Source of the DNA: CAILQE01 sp036745415
GTDB lineage: Bacteria > Patescibacteriota > Saccharimonadia > Saccharimonadales > UBA4665
Length of the DNA stretch: 64,000 nt
Assembly (NCBI GenBank): GCA_036745415.1
Contig: DAIOGF010000001.1
Span: forward strand, 163,793 to 227,792
Direction: 5' to 3'
Shown in pieces: positions 25,104-33,432 of the stretch; positions within the stretch are counted from its first letter, which is position 1, and each line of letters starts with the position of its first letter. Below the pieces are notes generated by a model. The model searched no databases. It saw only the letters and a list, made by a program, of their open reading frames with translations, and was not told the origin of the DNA. The position numbers were made by a program, and so were the translations under genes.

Positions 25104-25132
25104 GAAAATATCCTTTATAAATATTTTTCGAG
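25103..25132 (-). promoter_or_regulatory. candidate riboswitch expression platform (ribosome-site hairpin)
   Basis: On the minus strand CGAAAAATAT (25121-25130) can pair with ATATTTTCG (25103-25111), placing the AAAGGA ribosome-binding site (25111-25116) in or next to the loop and the GTG in the stem. The competing pair TTTCGAG (25160-25166) with CTCGAAA (25126-25132) would free it. This is a fold read by eye. Confidence 0.45.
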
Positions 25133-25167
25133 TAGGTCGTTTACATGATATATCTCTTGCTCGAAAG

Positions 25168-25284
25168 ATATTTATTAGTAACTGTATCGGACTTAGTAAA
25201 TCTTATATTCAAGTATTTACAATACCGTTGCGGCACAGTGCAGGAATCTCACCCACTTCCAGTTATTTAATTGTTAATAAATAT
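25168..25284 (-). ncRNA. cobalamin (B12) riboswitch
   Basis: The minus strand carries the conserved core in order: GGAAGTGGGTGAGATTCC (25243-25260), CACTGTGCCGCAACGGTA (25223-25240), a GTAAAT...ATTTAC hairpin, then AGTCCGATAC (25184-25193). Closing stems are clear: P1 ATATTTATTA/TAATAAATAT (25275-25284 with 25168-25177) and an inner stem TAACTG/CAGTTA (25259-25264 with 25179-25184). These are the hallmark blocks of the cobalamin riboswitch family. A possible promoter TTGCAT (25308-25313), 17 bases, TAGAAT (25285-25290) lies just upstream. It controls the 449-aa gene whose GTG is at 25103. Confidence 0.85.
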
Positions 25285-25317
25285 ATTCTAAATCCAATTA
25301 ATTAAACATGCAAAATA

Positions 25318-25785
25318 TTATTCGCTTATCCTTAGTTTAAGATCTGCAAGCCTACGATTCATCGATATGGTGGCGCCTTCAATTCCTAGAAGTTTAAGTG
25401 ATGCAGATAGTATGTACAACTCCTCTAGATGCTTCTTGGTTATCTGAGCTGATTCTTCAACTTCTTTAAATTTATGCTCAATTTTTTCTACTAACCACTT
25501 TTCCTCTGAAGGCATTACCTGATTAGTCTTTATCTTGTCGGCATCAATCTTATTAACAACTTCGATTGATCTAGCTGAGTGGTCTCTTTTAACTAAATGG
25601 CCACGCTTGAGTAGTGAGTTGATATGAGCAGCTACCGTTGATACTGAAGTGTAATTAAGTCCAGACATAATTTCTCTATAACTTGGGCTATAACCATTCT
25701 TTTCTATGAATGCTTGTATATATTCTAATATTTCAAATTGTTTCTTGGTTGGTCTTAGTTTTGTTTTTGGCTCAGCTTCTTCCAT
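25318..25785 (-). CDS. LexA-type DNA-binding protein lacking the peptidase domain
   Basis: 155 aa. Residues about 10-72 are a LexA-like winged helix-turn-helix (TKKQFEILEYIQAFIEKNGY, PSYREIMSGLNYTSVSTVAAHINSLLKRGHL). In place of the self-cleaving S24 peptidase (no Ser/Lys dyad, no Ala-Gly cleavage site) there is a helical, coiled-coil-like tail (about 90-155), perhaps for dimerisation. So it cannot respond to RecA by autocleavage. Its ATG lies one base after the stop of the upstream O-antigen-ligase-like gene (TGA-C-ATG), implying translational coupling. Targets unknown. Confidence 0.8.
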   Translation of the reverse strand: MEEAEPKTKLRPTKKQFEILEYIQAFIEKNGYSPSYREIMSGLNYTSVSTVAAHINSLLKRGHLVKRDHSARSIEVVNKIDADKIKTNQVMPSEEKWLVEKIEHKFKEVEESAQITKKHLEELYILSASLKLLGIEGATISMNRRLADLKLRISE

Positions 25786-25786
25786 G

Positions 25787-27094
25787 TCATGCCCTTAATA
25801 TTGAGGTTTTATCTTTAGCAAGCGCAAATGCGAGCACGGCGAACACACTAAAACATAAAGTTTCATCGCTAAGAGTAAACCAGAATAGACTAATTATTAG
25901 CATTCCTGAAAATATACTAAAGGCAATCTTGGAGTAATTATCCTTCTGGGTAAATAATTTTCTTAAAATGAAATAGATAATTGCCAAGAATAACACTATT
26001 CCAAAAACTCCAGTCTCTTCACCGATTTGAAGGAAGTAATCTTCACTAATAACTGCCGGCTTAGAGTTATATACAGAAGCCTGTCCGGCCGACCCAATCC
26101 CGTTTCCGAATGGATGATGAGCAATATTGCTTAATCCCGAAATTATTGCCTGCTTATGACCGTTATTCGAGGTGGATTTATATATGGAATTCTTCTGAGT
26201 GTGAAATACAATGTTTTGGAAATAATAATTATTTCTAAACAATATAAATACTACTGAAACCATTACAGCTAATGATATAGCGCTAATTCTAAATATTCTT
26301 TTAAATCTTTGGTTATCGAACTTGAGATATAGATAAATAGCCATTGCAATAGCTATACCAATAATTGAACTTCTAGAATAACTATAATAAAGAACTACTA
26401 GAGTTGCTATTAAGAATAAATAATTTTTATAATCTCTCTTATTTTTTACTATGTAGCTAAGTATAAATATTGCAGGAAATATCATATAGGCCCCCAATGG
26501 GTTGGGGCCTCTAAGTGTAGAGAGTATCCTAATATATTTATAGTTATTATTTACTACGTAATATGCATGTATTGTATCTTTTGAATATCCTAAGTGGGCT
26601 AGAAAATCATAGGGCAATAAGAATACTTGAAGTAATCCAAACCCAATAACTAAGGCAGCTGGAATTAAGATAAGTTTAAAAATATTTATTTTTTTCTTAA
26701 AATCATTTATATCTAACGACTTAATAGACTGGTAAATTAACAAGAAATAAATTAGGTATCTGGAATCCAACAATAGACCATAAAATGTAGCCTTTAGATT
26801 TACTGATTTATTGAGATATCCTAATATTGCAAAAAGTATTAAAAGGGTTAAATATCCTAAAATTAATAAAACTAATTTATTGTCTAATAGTTTTTTCTGA
26901 TTCTTAAAGTCTTTAATAAAAATATAAACTCCAGATAAAACCATGCAGAGCAGTATGTATTCTTCAAACAAACGAGTAAGTGTGTAGTGGCCAAAAATAG
27001 TATATGCAACAATGCTTAAAATTGCGTGAAAAGGAACTAATAAAAGGATGCTTGTAGCTAAATATATATTGGTTTTCGCTAGTTTTTGAATCAT
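25787..27094 (-). CDS. O-antigen ligase (WaaL/Wzy)-like membrane protein
   Basis: 435 aa with about 11-12 membrane helices and one longer outer loop (about 290-345, with HPFGNGIGSAG), the layout of the O-antigen ligase/polymerase superfamily. The conserved Arg-containing loop RGPNPLGAYMIFPAIF (about 193-208) fits that family. It would polymerise glycan repeat units or transfer a lipid-linked glycan to an acceptor at the outer face of the membrane. A TATAAT box (27105-27110) lies 10 bases before the ATG; divergent from the initiating sugar transferase. Confidence 0.8.
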   Translation of the reverse strand: MIQKLAKTNIYLATSILLLVPFHAILSIVAYTIFGHYTLTRLFEEYILLCMVLSGVYIFIKDFKNQKKLLDNKLVLLILGYLTLLILFAILGYLNKSVNLKATFYGLLLDSRYLIYFLLIYQSIKSLDINDFKKKINIFKLILIPAALVIGFGLLQVFLLPYDFLAHLGYSKDTIHAYYVVNNNYKYIRILSTLRGPNPLGAYMIFPAIFILSYIVKNKRDYKNYLFLIATLVVLYYSYSRSSIIGIAIAMAIYLYLKFDNQRFKRIFRISAISLAVMVSVVFILFRNNYYFQNIVFHTQKNSIYKSTSNNGHKQAIISGLSNIAHHPFGNGIGSAGQASVYNSKPAVISEDYFLQIGEETGVFGIVLFLAIIYFILRKLFTQKDNYSKIAFSIFSGMLIISLFWFTLSDETLCFSVFAVLAFALAKDKTSILRA

Positions 27095-27104
27095 CTAATT
27101 ATTA

Positions 27105-27110
27105 ATTATA
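27105..27110 (-). promoter_or_regulatory. -10 box (TATAAT) of the ligase gene
   Basis: TATAAT 10 bases before the ATG at 27094; no ribosome-binding site. Confidence 0.45.
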
Positions 27111-27155
27111 ACTTGAAATAATAATATTAACCCCCTATTATTTAACGACTTAATA

Positions 27156-27161
27156 TATAAT
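27156..27161 (+). promoter_or_regulatory. -10 box of the polyprenyl sugar transferase gene
   Basis: TATAAT inside the short palindrome CTTAATAT-ATATTAAG-like sequence, 27 bases before the ATG at 27189. Confidence 0.4.
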
Positions 27162-27188
27162 ATTAAGAGGGCGCCACACTAATCTATT

Positions 27189-28622
27189 ATGCGAAATAAC
27201 AGCTCAATAATTTACAAAGTTTGCCTACTTGCAGGAGATGCATTATTTCTTGTCGCCGGACTTTCTTTCGCTTACGTACTTAGGGTATCGATTTCTCATA
27301 GAGCACTAAGCGCTCACGTATCATCGCATCAATTCCTTGGCTTTTTAGCTATCTTAATTCCCTTTTGGATCTTAATATTTGCACTTCTTGGTCTTTATAA
27401 TGAACGTTTTTATAATAATAGATTCTCGGAAATTTCTAGATCCCTTTTAGGAATATTCATAGGCATCCTATTCGCCATTAGTTACGGATATATGATCAAT
27501 AAGCCAATATTCCCAGCGAGATTGGTTGTAATATATGGATTTCTTTTCTCATTTATTTCAGTAATGTTCTTCAGAACACTTGCCAGATCTATTAGAAAGT
27601 TCTTATATTCATACAATATTGGAATCAACACAGTACTAGTCATAGGAAATAATGATTTAACTAAGTCTTTCATCAATGCTCTAAGTCCTACATCTAAGAC
27701 TGGATATAAAATTATTGGAATTGTTGGCGAGAAAAGCGAAGAAGACTCTAAGCTGAAATTCTTTAAGAGCTTTAAAGACGCTACAAATAAAATTGAATCA
27801 TCCAAAATTCATACAATTATTCAAACTGAATTATTTACCGACACCACAGAAAACGAAGACATATTAAACTATGCTCAGGAAAATCATATTGCATATAGGT
27901 TTATGCCAAGCAATAACGAACTCTACACTGGAAATATAAAAGTAGACTTGCTCTACTCAATTCCCGTTATAGCTGTTGAACAAACTGCACTTATCGGATG
28001 GGGACGTGTCGTTAAGAGAATTACTGACATTAAGTTAGGACTGTTGCTAACTATTCTAAGTATGCCCCTCATGATAGTAATTGGACTACTTGTAAAACTA
28101 AGTGACCCTAAAGGTAAGATTTTCTATAAAGCTAAAAGGCTTTCTAGGTATGGCAAGACAGTGAACATTCTAAAATTTAGAACAATAAAACAAGCATATA
28201 ACGGTCTTAGCCCAGAAGATGCATTCACTAAATTGGGAAGACCAGAACTCATTAAAGAATATAGAGATAATGGTGATCAATTAGACGCAGACCCTAGATT
28301 TACTAAGATAGGAAGAATTCTCAGAAGAACTTCACTAGATGAAATACCTCAGTTTATTAATGTGTTAAAAGGAGATATTAGTATGGTAGGACCCAGAGCA
28401 CTAGATTCATTTGAGATGGAACAATACTCAAAGAAAAACCTAATATTAGCGGTAAAAAGTGGCCTAACGGGACTAGCTCAAATATCTGGTCGAAGAGATA
28501 TAAGTTTTGAAGAGAGAAGAAGACTAGATCTATATTATGTCCAAAACTGGTCTTTCTTTAGTGACTTAGTTATACTTGTTCGAACTATATCAGTGGTTCT
28601 ATTCCACAAAGGAGCTAAATGA
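27189..28622 (+). CDS. undecaprenyl-phosphate sugar phosphotransferase (WbaP/WcaJ-like)
   Basis: 477 aa polyprenyl-phosphate hexose-1-phosphate transferase, the initiating enzyme of a lipid-linked glycan. Four N-terminal membrane helices (about 10-125), a nucleotide-binding-like middle domain (VLVIGNNDLTKSF, about 150-250), and the C-terminal catalytic domain (about 275-475) with a membrane re-entrant helix, the KLSDPKGKIFYKAKRLSRYGK-like block, RRTSLDEIPQFINVLKGDIS and MVGPRALDSFE. The sugar (glucose, galactose or GlcNAc) cannot be read from sequence. ATGA overlap with the next gene makes an operon to glmS. Confidence 0.92.
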   Translation: MRNNSSIIYKVCLLAGDALFLVAGLSFAYVLRVSISHRALSAHVSSHQFLGFLAILIPFWILIFALLGLYNERFYNNRFSEISRSLLGIFIGILFAISYGYMINKPIFPARLVVIYGFLFSFISVMFFRTLARSIRKFLYSYNIGINTVLVIGNNDLTKSFINALSPTSKTGYKIIGIVGEKSEEDSKLKFFKSFKDATNKIESSKIHTIIQTELFTDTTENEDILNYAQENHIAYRFMPSNNELYTGNIKVDLLYSIPVIAVEQTALIGWGRVVKRITDIKLGLLLTILSMPLMIVIGLLVKLSDPKGKIFYKAKRLSRYGKTVNILKFRTIKQAYNGLSPEDAFTKLGRPELIKEYRDNGDQLDADPRFTKIGRILRRTSLDEIPQFINVLKGDISMVGPRALDSFEMEQYSKKNLILAVKSGLTGLAQISGRRDISFEERRRLDLYYVQNWSFFSDLVILVRTISVVLFHKGAK

Positions 28623-29713
28623 AAGTAGCAATAGTATGTGATTGGCTTACCGGCATCGGAGGAGCAGAAAGGGTTGTTCTAGCCCTTCATGAAATGTATC
28701 CAGACGCACCAATTTATACATCACAGTATGATCCTGCTAAAATTGATTGGTTTAAAGATGCAGACGTGCGAACATTATGGCTGCAAAAACTACCTAAGAG
28801 TCTAAAAAAGTTCCTTCCAGCACTTCGAGCATTTGCTTTCTCTAGGTTAAATTTAAGCGATTACGACTTAGTAATTTCCAGTAGTGGAGCAGAAGCTAAA
28901 GGAATCAAAACCGGCCCCAATACAGTGCATGTGTCATATATTCACTCACCTACACATTATTATTGGATTAGGCAAAAAGAGTACTTAGATAATCCTGGAT
29001 TCCCTCTTGGACTAAACTGGCTAGCAAGACTAGGCTTTAAATTTCTAGAGGAACCGCTTAAGAGGTGGGATAAAATGGCCGCAAAACATCCCGATTATAT
29101 AGTTACAAATTCTAATTATTCTAAAGATAATATTTCAAAGTTTTACAAAAGAGAGTCTACGGTAATATATCCACCAGTAGATGTTTCTAGGTTTAAAGGC
29201 AGCTTTGATAATCCTAGACATGGATTCGTTATCGCCGGAAGACAAACTCCATATAAACGATTCGATCTCGCCATAAAGGCTTGTAATGAATTAAAAATTC
29301 CATTAGTAGTGATTGGAAATGGACCAGAACATAAAAAGCTAGAAAAGTTAGCTGATAAGAATACTGTATTTCTAACACAGGCTAATGATGAGGTTGTTAA
29401 AGATCAATTTAAGTCAGCCTTAGGTTTTATATTTCCAAACCAGGATGATTTTGGAATTGTAGCAGTAGAAGCACTAGCGTCAGGAACTCCAGTAGCTGCA
29501 TATAAAGCAGGTGGCGCATTAGATTATATCAAAGAAGGTATGAACGGGGTGTTTTTTGACAAACAGGATGAAAAATCCCTGGTAGCCGCACTAAATAAAT
29601 TACTTCAAAATAAATTTAACTATGCTAAAATTGCCGATGCTGCTACAGAATTTGATGTAAAGAATTTTAAAAAAGATATGCTTAATTTCATAAATGAGAG
29701 GGTTAAGAAATAA
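28619..29713 (+). CDS. GT4 glycosyltransferase (WbaZ-like, probable mannosyltransferase)
   Basis: 364 aa GT-B enzyme. KVAIVCDWLTGIGGAERVVL at the N-terminus, IHSPTHYYWIRQKEY, C-terminal donor-binding domain with FVIAGRQTPYKRFDLAIKA and the EX7E-like EALASGTPVAAYKAGGALDY block. The N-terminal style matches WbaZ/GDP-mannose-using transferases, consistent with the GDP-mannose genes nearby. Overlaps the sugar-transferase gene by 4 bases and glmS by one base. Confidence 0.88.
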   Translation: MKVAIVCDWLTGIGGAERVVLALHEMYPDAPIYTSQYDPAKIDWFKDADVRTLWLQKLPKSLKKFLPALRAFAFSRLNLSDYDLVISSSGAEAKGIKTGPNTVHVSYIHSPTHYYWIRQKEYLDNPGFPLGLNWLARLGFKFLEEPLKRWDKMAAKHPDYIVTNSNYSKDNISKFYKRESTVIYPPVDVSRFKGSFDNPRHGFVIAGRQTPYKRFDLAIKACNELKIPLVVIGNGPEHKKLEKLADKNTVFLTQANDEVVKDQFKSALGFIFPNQDDFGIVAVEALASGTPVAAYKAGGALDYIKEGMNGVFFDKQDEKSLVAALNKLLQNKFNYAKIADAATEFDVKNFKKDMLNFINERVKK

Positions 29714-31542
29714 TGTGCGGAATTGTCGGATACATTGGTGGTGGTGACGGTATACGGAATGTATTAGAAGGCCTAAAAGAACTTGAATATAGAGGATATG
29801 ACTCTTCTGGTCTTGTCGCAATGGATGATAAGAAAAATGCGATGATCGACAAGCAAGTCGGAAGGGTTTCAAGATTAGAAAAAGAAGTATTAAAAGACAA
29901 GAAAAAATACCCATTAGTAATTGGCCACACACGTTGGGCTACACACGGAAAACCTACAGTACTAAACGCACACCCTCACTACAATAAAGATAAAACCATT
30001 TTCGTTGTCCATAACGGAATTATTGAGAATTACCTCGAGATTAAACAGCAGCTAATTAAGAATGGTTATGAATTTGTCAGTGAAACCGATACAGAAGTAG
30101 TTCCTCATCTAATAGACTACTACTATAAAAAGACTAGCGACATGAAGAAGGCATTTGAGATGGCCTTAAGGGATCTACAGGGCGCTTATGCAATCGAGAT
30201 GGTATCCACATATTCACCAAATACAATCTATCTCGCAAGACTTGGTAGTCCTATGGTTATTGGGAATAAGAATAAAGAATACTTCATTGCCTCAGATCCT
30301 AATGCCTTAATTTCTCAAACTAAAAAAGTTAAGTTCCTTGAAGATTACGACATGGCAATAATTAGCCCAAAAGGTCTTAAGATTAAAAATCTTAAGAAGA
30401 ATATTAATTCAGTGCCAGAATTTGAGCTTTTAGAGTACTCCAGTGAAGATAGCTCACTTGGATACTTCCCTAACTATATGCTAAAGGAGATATTCGAGAT
30501 TCCTAAAGTTCTAGAAACCGCACTAAAGGGCCGAATAAATCCAACCAAAGGCACAGTAAAATTGGGCGGCTTAGACGCTGTTATTAAGCAACTTGAACAT
30601 ATAGATAGAATAATAATAGTTGCCTGCGGAACATCATATTACGCTGGTTTAGTTGGTGAATATTTAATTGAAGAAATTGCTAATATTCCTACGGAAGTTC
30701 AGCTAGCAAGCGAATTTAAATATAGAAATGAACCAATATCTAGAAGTACTGTTGTTATAGCCGTTTCCCAGTCAGGAGAAACTGCCGACACTATTGCTGC
30801 ACTAAAGAAAGTAGAAGAATATGGTGTTCTAAGACTAGGTGTCGTTAACGCAATCGGCAGCACCATAGCCAGAATGACAGATGCTGGTGTATATTGTCAC
30901 GCTGGACCCGAGAAAGCTGTAGCTAGTACTAAAGCATTCGTTGCCCAGACAACAGTTTTAGCATTAATTGCATTGAGACTTAGCAAATCCAAGAAAGCAT
31001 TGAATTCTAAAGTTATTAAAGAATTAGCAGAACTCCCCGATTTAGTAGATAAAGTGCTAGAAAAATCTGATGATATTAAAAGACTTGCGGAAAAATATAA
31101 GGACTATAAGGATTTTCTATTTATAGGACGAGGATATAACTACCCTAGCGCATTAGAAGGCTCACTCAAACTCAAGGAATTATCTTACATACACGCAGAG
31201 GGCTATGCTGCTGGCGAAATGAAACATGGCCCGCTAGCTATGATAGACGAAAACTTCCCTACTTTTGCAATTGCTACAAAATCTAAACTTGAAGATAAGG
31301 TACTTTCAAACATAGAAGAAATTAAAGCTAGAAAAGGACCAGTCTTGGCAATTGCTACTAAAGGTGATAAAAAAATTGGCAAATTAGTTAATGATGTATT
31401 CTTTGTTCCAGACACAATTGATCAATTACAGCCAATATTGGTGTGTGTTGCGCTTCAATTATTCTCATATCATGTTGCTGTAGCTCTTGGAAAAGATGTA
31501 GATAAACCAAGAAATCTAGCTAAGAGCGTAACCGTAGAGTAA
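29713..31542 (+). CDS. glmS: glutamine--fructose-6-phosphate aminotransferase (isomerizing)
   Basis: 609 aa, full length. N-terminal glutaminase with the Cys nucleophile directly after Met (MCGIVGYIGG) and HTRWATHGKPTVLNAHPH; two SIS domains (about 290-425 and 460-600) with VACGTSYYAGL, SQSGETADT and the C-terminal LAKSVTVE. Makes glucosamine-6-P, the entry to UDP-GlcNAc for peptidoglycan and surface glycans. Its placement at the end of an operon with glycan-initiating and GT4 genes ties amino-sugar supply to surface-polymer synthesis. Confidence 0.96.
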   Translation: MCGIVGYIGGGDGIRNVLEGLKELEYRGYDSSGLVAMDDKKNAMIDKQVGRVSRLEKEVLKDKKKYPLVIGHTRWATHGKPTVLNAHPHYNKDKTIFVVHNGIIENYLEIKQQLIKNGYEFVSETDTEVVPHLIDYYYKKTSDMKKAFEMALRDLQGAYAIEMVSTYSPNTIYLARLGSPMVIGNKNKEYFIASDPNALISQTKKVKFLEDYDMAIISPKGLKIKNLKKNINSVPEFELLEYSSEDSSLGYFPNYMLKEIFEIPKVLETALKGRINPTKGTVKLGGLDAVIKQLEHIDRIIIVACGTSYYAGLVGEYLIEEIANIPTEVQLASEFKYRNEPISRSTVVIAVSQSGETADTIAALKKVEEYGVLRLGVVNAIGSTIARMTDAGVYCHAGPEKAVASTKAFVAQTTVLALIALRLSKSKKALNSKVIKELAELPDLVDKVLEKSDDIKRLAEKYKDYKDFLFIGRGYNYPSALEGSLKLKELSYIHAEGYAAGEMKHGPLAMIDENFPTFAIATKSKLEDKVLSNIEEIKARKGPVLAIATKGDKKIGKLVNDVFFVPDTIDQLQPILVCVALQLFSYHVAVALGKDVDKPRNLAKSVTVE

Positions 31543-31548
31543 AATCAT

Positions 31549-32652
31549 TTATTTCTTAAATAATTTTAAATATGTATTATTTAGATATTTAAGGATAAGT
31601 TTAAGTATAAAATTTATTGAAGGATTATCTAGACTTTTTTTCATTTTTAGATAATCAATAATTATCTCGTTTCCCGAGTTCTTGTTTTTTTCTTCAATTA
31701 GATACCTATCGAAATCATTATTATATATAGCCAACAATATATCATGATTCTTAATTGGAATTTCATTAATTCCTAAATCTTTAAATATTCTCCTTCCATT
31801 TGAGCATATTTTTCGCTGGGTTTCAGGCATATAAAAAGACATGAAACCAATAATGTGATCACAATACATCTTTATTAATAATTCATGATATTCAGACTCA
31901 ATATTATTTTTTATAAAAAATTTTCTAAGCATAGTCATAGCATTAAAAATATCAAATGGATATTTATCTAAAGTAGAGACATTGCTATTCATAAATCCGG
32001 TGTTATAGGTATATAAACTTTTAGGTATATAGCTTATTGTTCCCGCTAGGACTAACGCCCTAAGATTGAATTCAATGTCCTCCGCTCTTTTTAGATCTAA
32101 AGAAAATTCCAAATTATTTACTTCTAAAAATTCCCTTTTATAGAGCTTATTCCAGACTACGTTCGACATTGACTCTAGGTGAAATTTGGGATTTTTAGAG
32201 ATTTCACTAAATTTGAAATTTTGTTTTTTTGGAAAAATTGAATTATTCAGTACATTTTCAAATATTACCCCTTTATTGATTTTAAATTCGGAAAAATTAC
32301 ATACTACTATGTCTGATTTCAGTAACTTTGCTTTTTCATATAGCTCAAAAATAAGCACTTTTGAATAATCGTCATCAACATCCAAAAATGATATATATTC
32401 TCCAACTGCCCTCTTTAGTCCTTCGTTCCTAGCCTTGGAAGATCCACCATTTTTATTCAATTTTACCAATTTAAACCTTTTATCATCTTTTGCAACTTCA
32501 TTAAAAACTTCTCGAGTTTTATCTGTAGAGGCATCGTCAACACATATACATTCAAAATCTACAAATATCTGATCCTTAATTTGTTTTATTGCTCTTTTTA
32601 GAAAAAATTCACCGTTGTATATCGGTACTATTATTGATACTTTGGGCTTCAT
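31549..32652 (-). CDS. GT2 glycosyltransferase
   Basis: 367 aa. KVSIIVPIYNGEFFLKRAI, VDDASTDKTREVF, NGGSSKARNEGLKRAVGEYI and FLDVDDDYSKVL (metal site) form a standard GT2 domain (about 3-220), followed by a helical C-terminal extension of about 140 residues. It is the last gene of a minus-strand unit manC-PMM-GT2 (9 bases after PMM), so a mannose-containing product is plausible. Six bases from the convergent glmS stop. Confidence 0.87.
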   Translation of the reverse strand: MKPKVSIIVPIYNGEFFLKRAIKQIKDQIFVDFECICVDDASTDKTREVFNEVAKDDKRFKLVKLNKNGGSSKARNEGLKRAVGEYISFLDVDDDYSKVLIFELYEKAKLLKSDIVVCNFSEFKINKGVIFENVLNNSIFPKKQNFKFSEISKNPKFHLESMSNVVWNKLYKREFLEVNNLEFSLDLKRAEDIEFNLRALVLAGTISYIPKSLYTYNTGFMNSNVSTLDKYPFDIFNAMTMLRKFFIKNNIESEYHELLIKMYCDHIIGFMSFYMPETQRKICSNGRRIFKDLGINEIPIKNHDILLAIYNNDFDRYLIEEKNKNSGNEIIIDYLKMKKSLDNPSINFILKLILKYLNNTYLKLFKK

Positions 32653-32661
32653 CTCTTATAC

Positions 32662-33432
32662 TTATTTACTCATATGAAGTATCGCGCTAATTGCAACCGC
32701 TGTCTGATGCCAATCACTTATTTCTAATGAGTCTATACCCATTGCCTTAATGGGATAATCATTGCCGCCCTCGGCCATTCTGTCGCCAATAAAAAGAATA
32801 TCTTTCTTTTCTAAATTTAGGTGTGACATTAATTTAGTCATTCCAAAAGCCTTATCTATGCCCGGCTTAGTTACATCGATAGTGGTTAACCCTCCAACCC
32901 TAACTTCATAATCTGTTATTTCATTTGCAATATAGTCTCTTAGTTTATTCTTCTTAGAGTTATCCTTGTCCCACTCTTCTTTTAGCTTAACTCCTTCATT
33001 GCCTAGCACATCAACTATATCCTGCCCTAGCGTAGATAATGCCATTTGACTTCCCCTGTCTTCAACTAATTCTCCGTATACTTTTTCTGGCCTGTAGTTA
33101 AAATGATCTAGCGCATTTAGCATAGCTTTTTTGATTCGATTTTTATCCTCCGATGGTATATCTTCAGAGTAAATTTTTTTCCATTGCCCATTCACATATA
33201 AAATATATTTACTACCGCAAGTAGGCATAAGATGAAGGTTGCCTAATTGTTTATCGTCAAGTTTAAGATTTGCAAATAATTGCTTTTCATATTGATTAAA
33301 GTCACCACCTGAAATTACGCATACTTTAAGCTTATTTAACAATTCACCAAGTATTGCAGCCATCTTATCTTCAATAGTGGATTTACTAGCAGTCAAAGTT
33401 CCATCTAAATCAAAAACTATTATTTTCTTCAT
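32662..33432 (-). CDS. phosphomannomutase, HAD-IIB (eukaryote-like PMM) type
   Basis: 256 aa HAD-family enzyme. Motif I FDLDGTLTAS (nucleophile Asp8, Asp10), a cap domain with EKVYGELVEDRGSQMALSTLGQ (the substrate-specificity block of HAD-type PMMs), and FIGDRMAEGGNDYP as motif IV. Converts mannose-6-P to mannose-1-P, the substrate of the adjacent ManC; the two genes overlap by four bases (ATGA). This is unlike the larger ManB/CpsG-type mutase used by most bacteria. Confidence 0.87.
   Translation of the reverse strand: MKKIIVFDLDGTLTASKSTIEDKMAAILGELLNKLKVCVISGGDFNQYEKQLFANLKLDDKQLGNLHLMPTCGSKYILYVNGQWKKIYSEDIPSEDKNRIKKAMLNALDHFNYRPEKVYGELVEDRGSQMALSTLGQDIVDVLGNEGVKLKEEWDKDNSKKNKLRDYIANEITDYEVRVGGLTTIDVTKPGIDKAFGMTKLMSHLNLEKKDILFIGDRMAEGGNDYPIKAMGIDSLEISDWHQTAVAISAILHMSK

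Noticed and set aside
25084..25305. 73-codon plus-strand frame upstream of the 449-aa gene
   Set aside because: It is the antisense of the cobalamin riboswitch, with no ribosome-binding site or protein-like composition.
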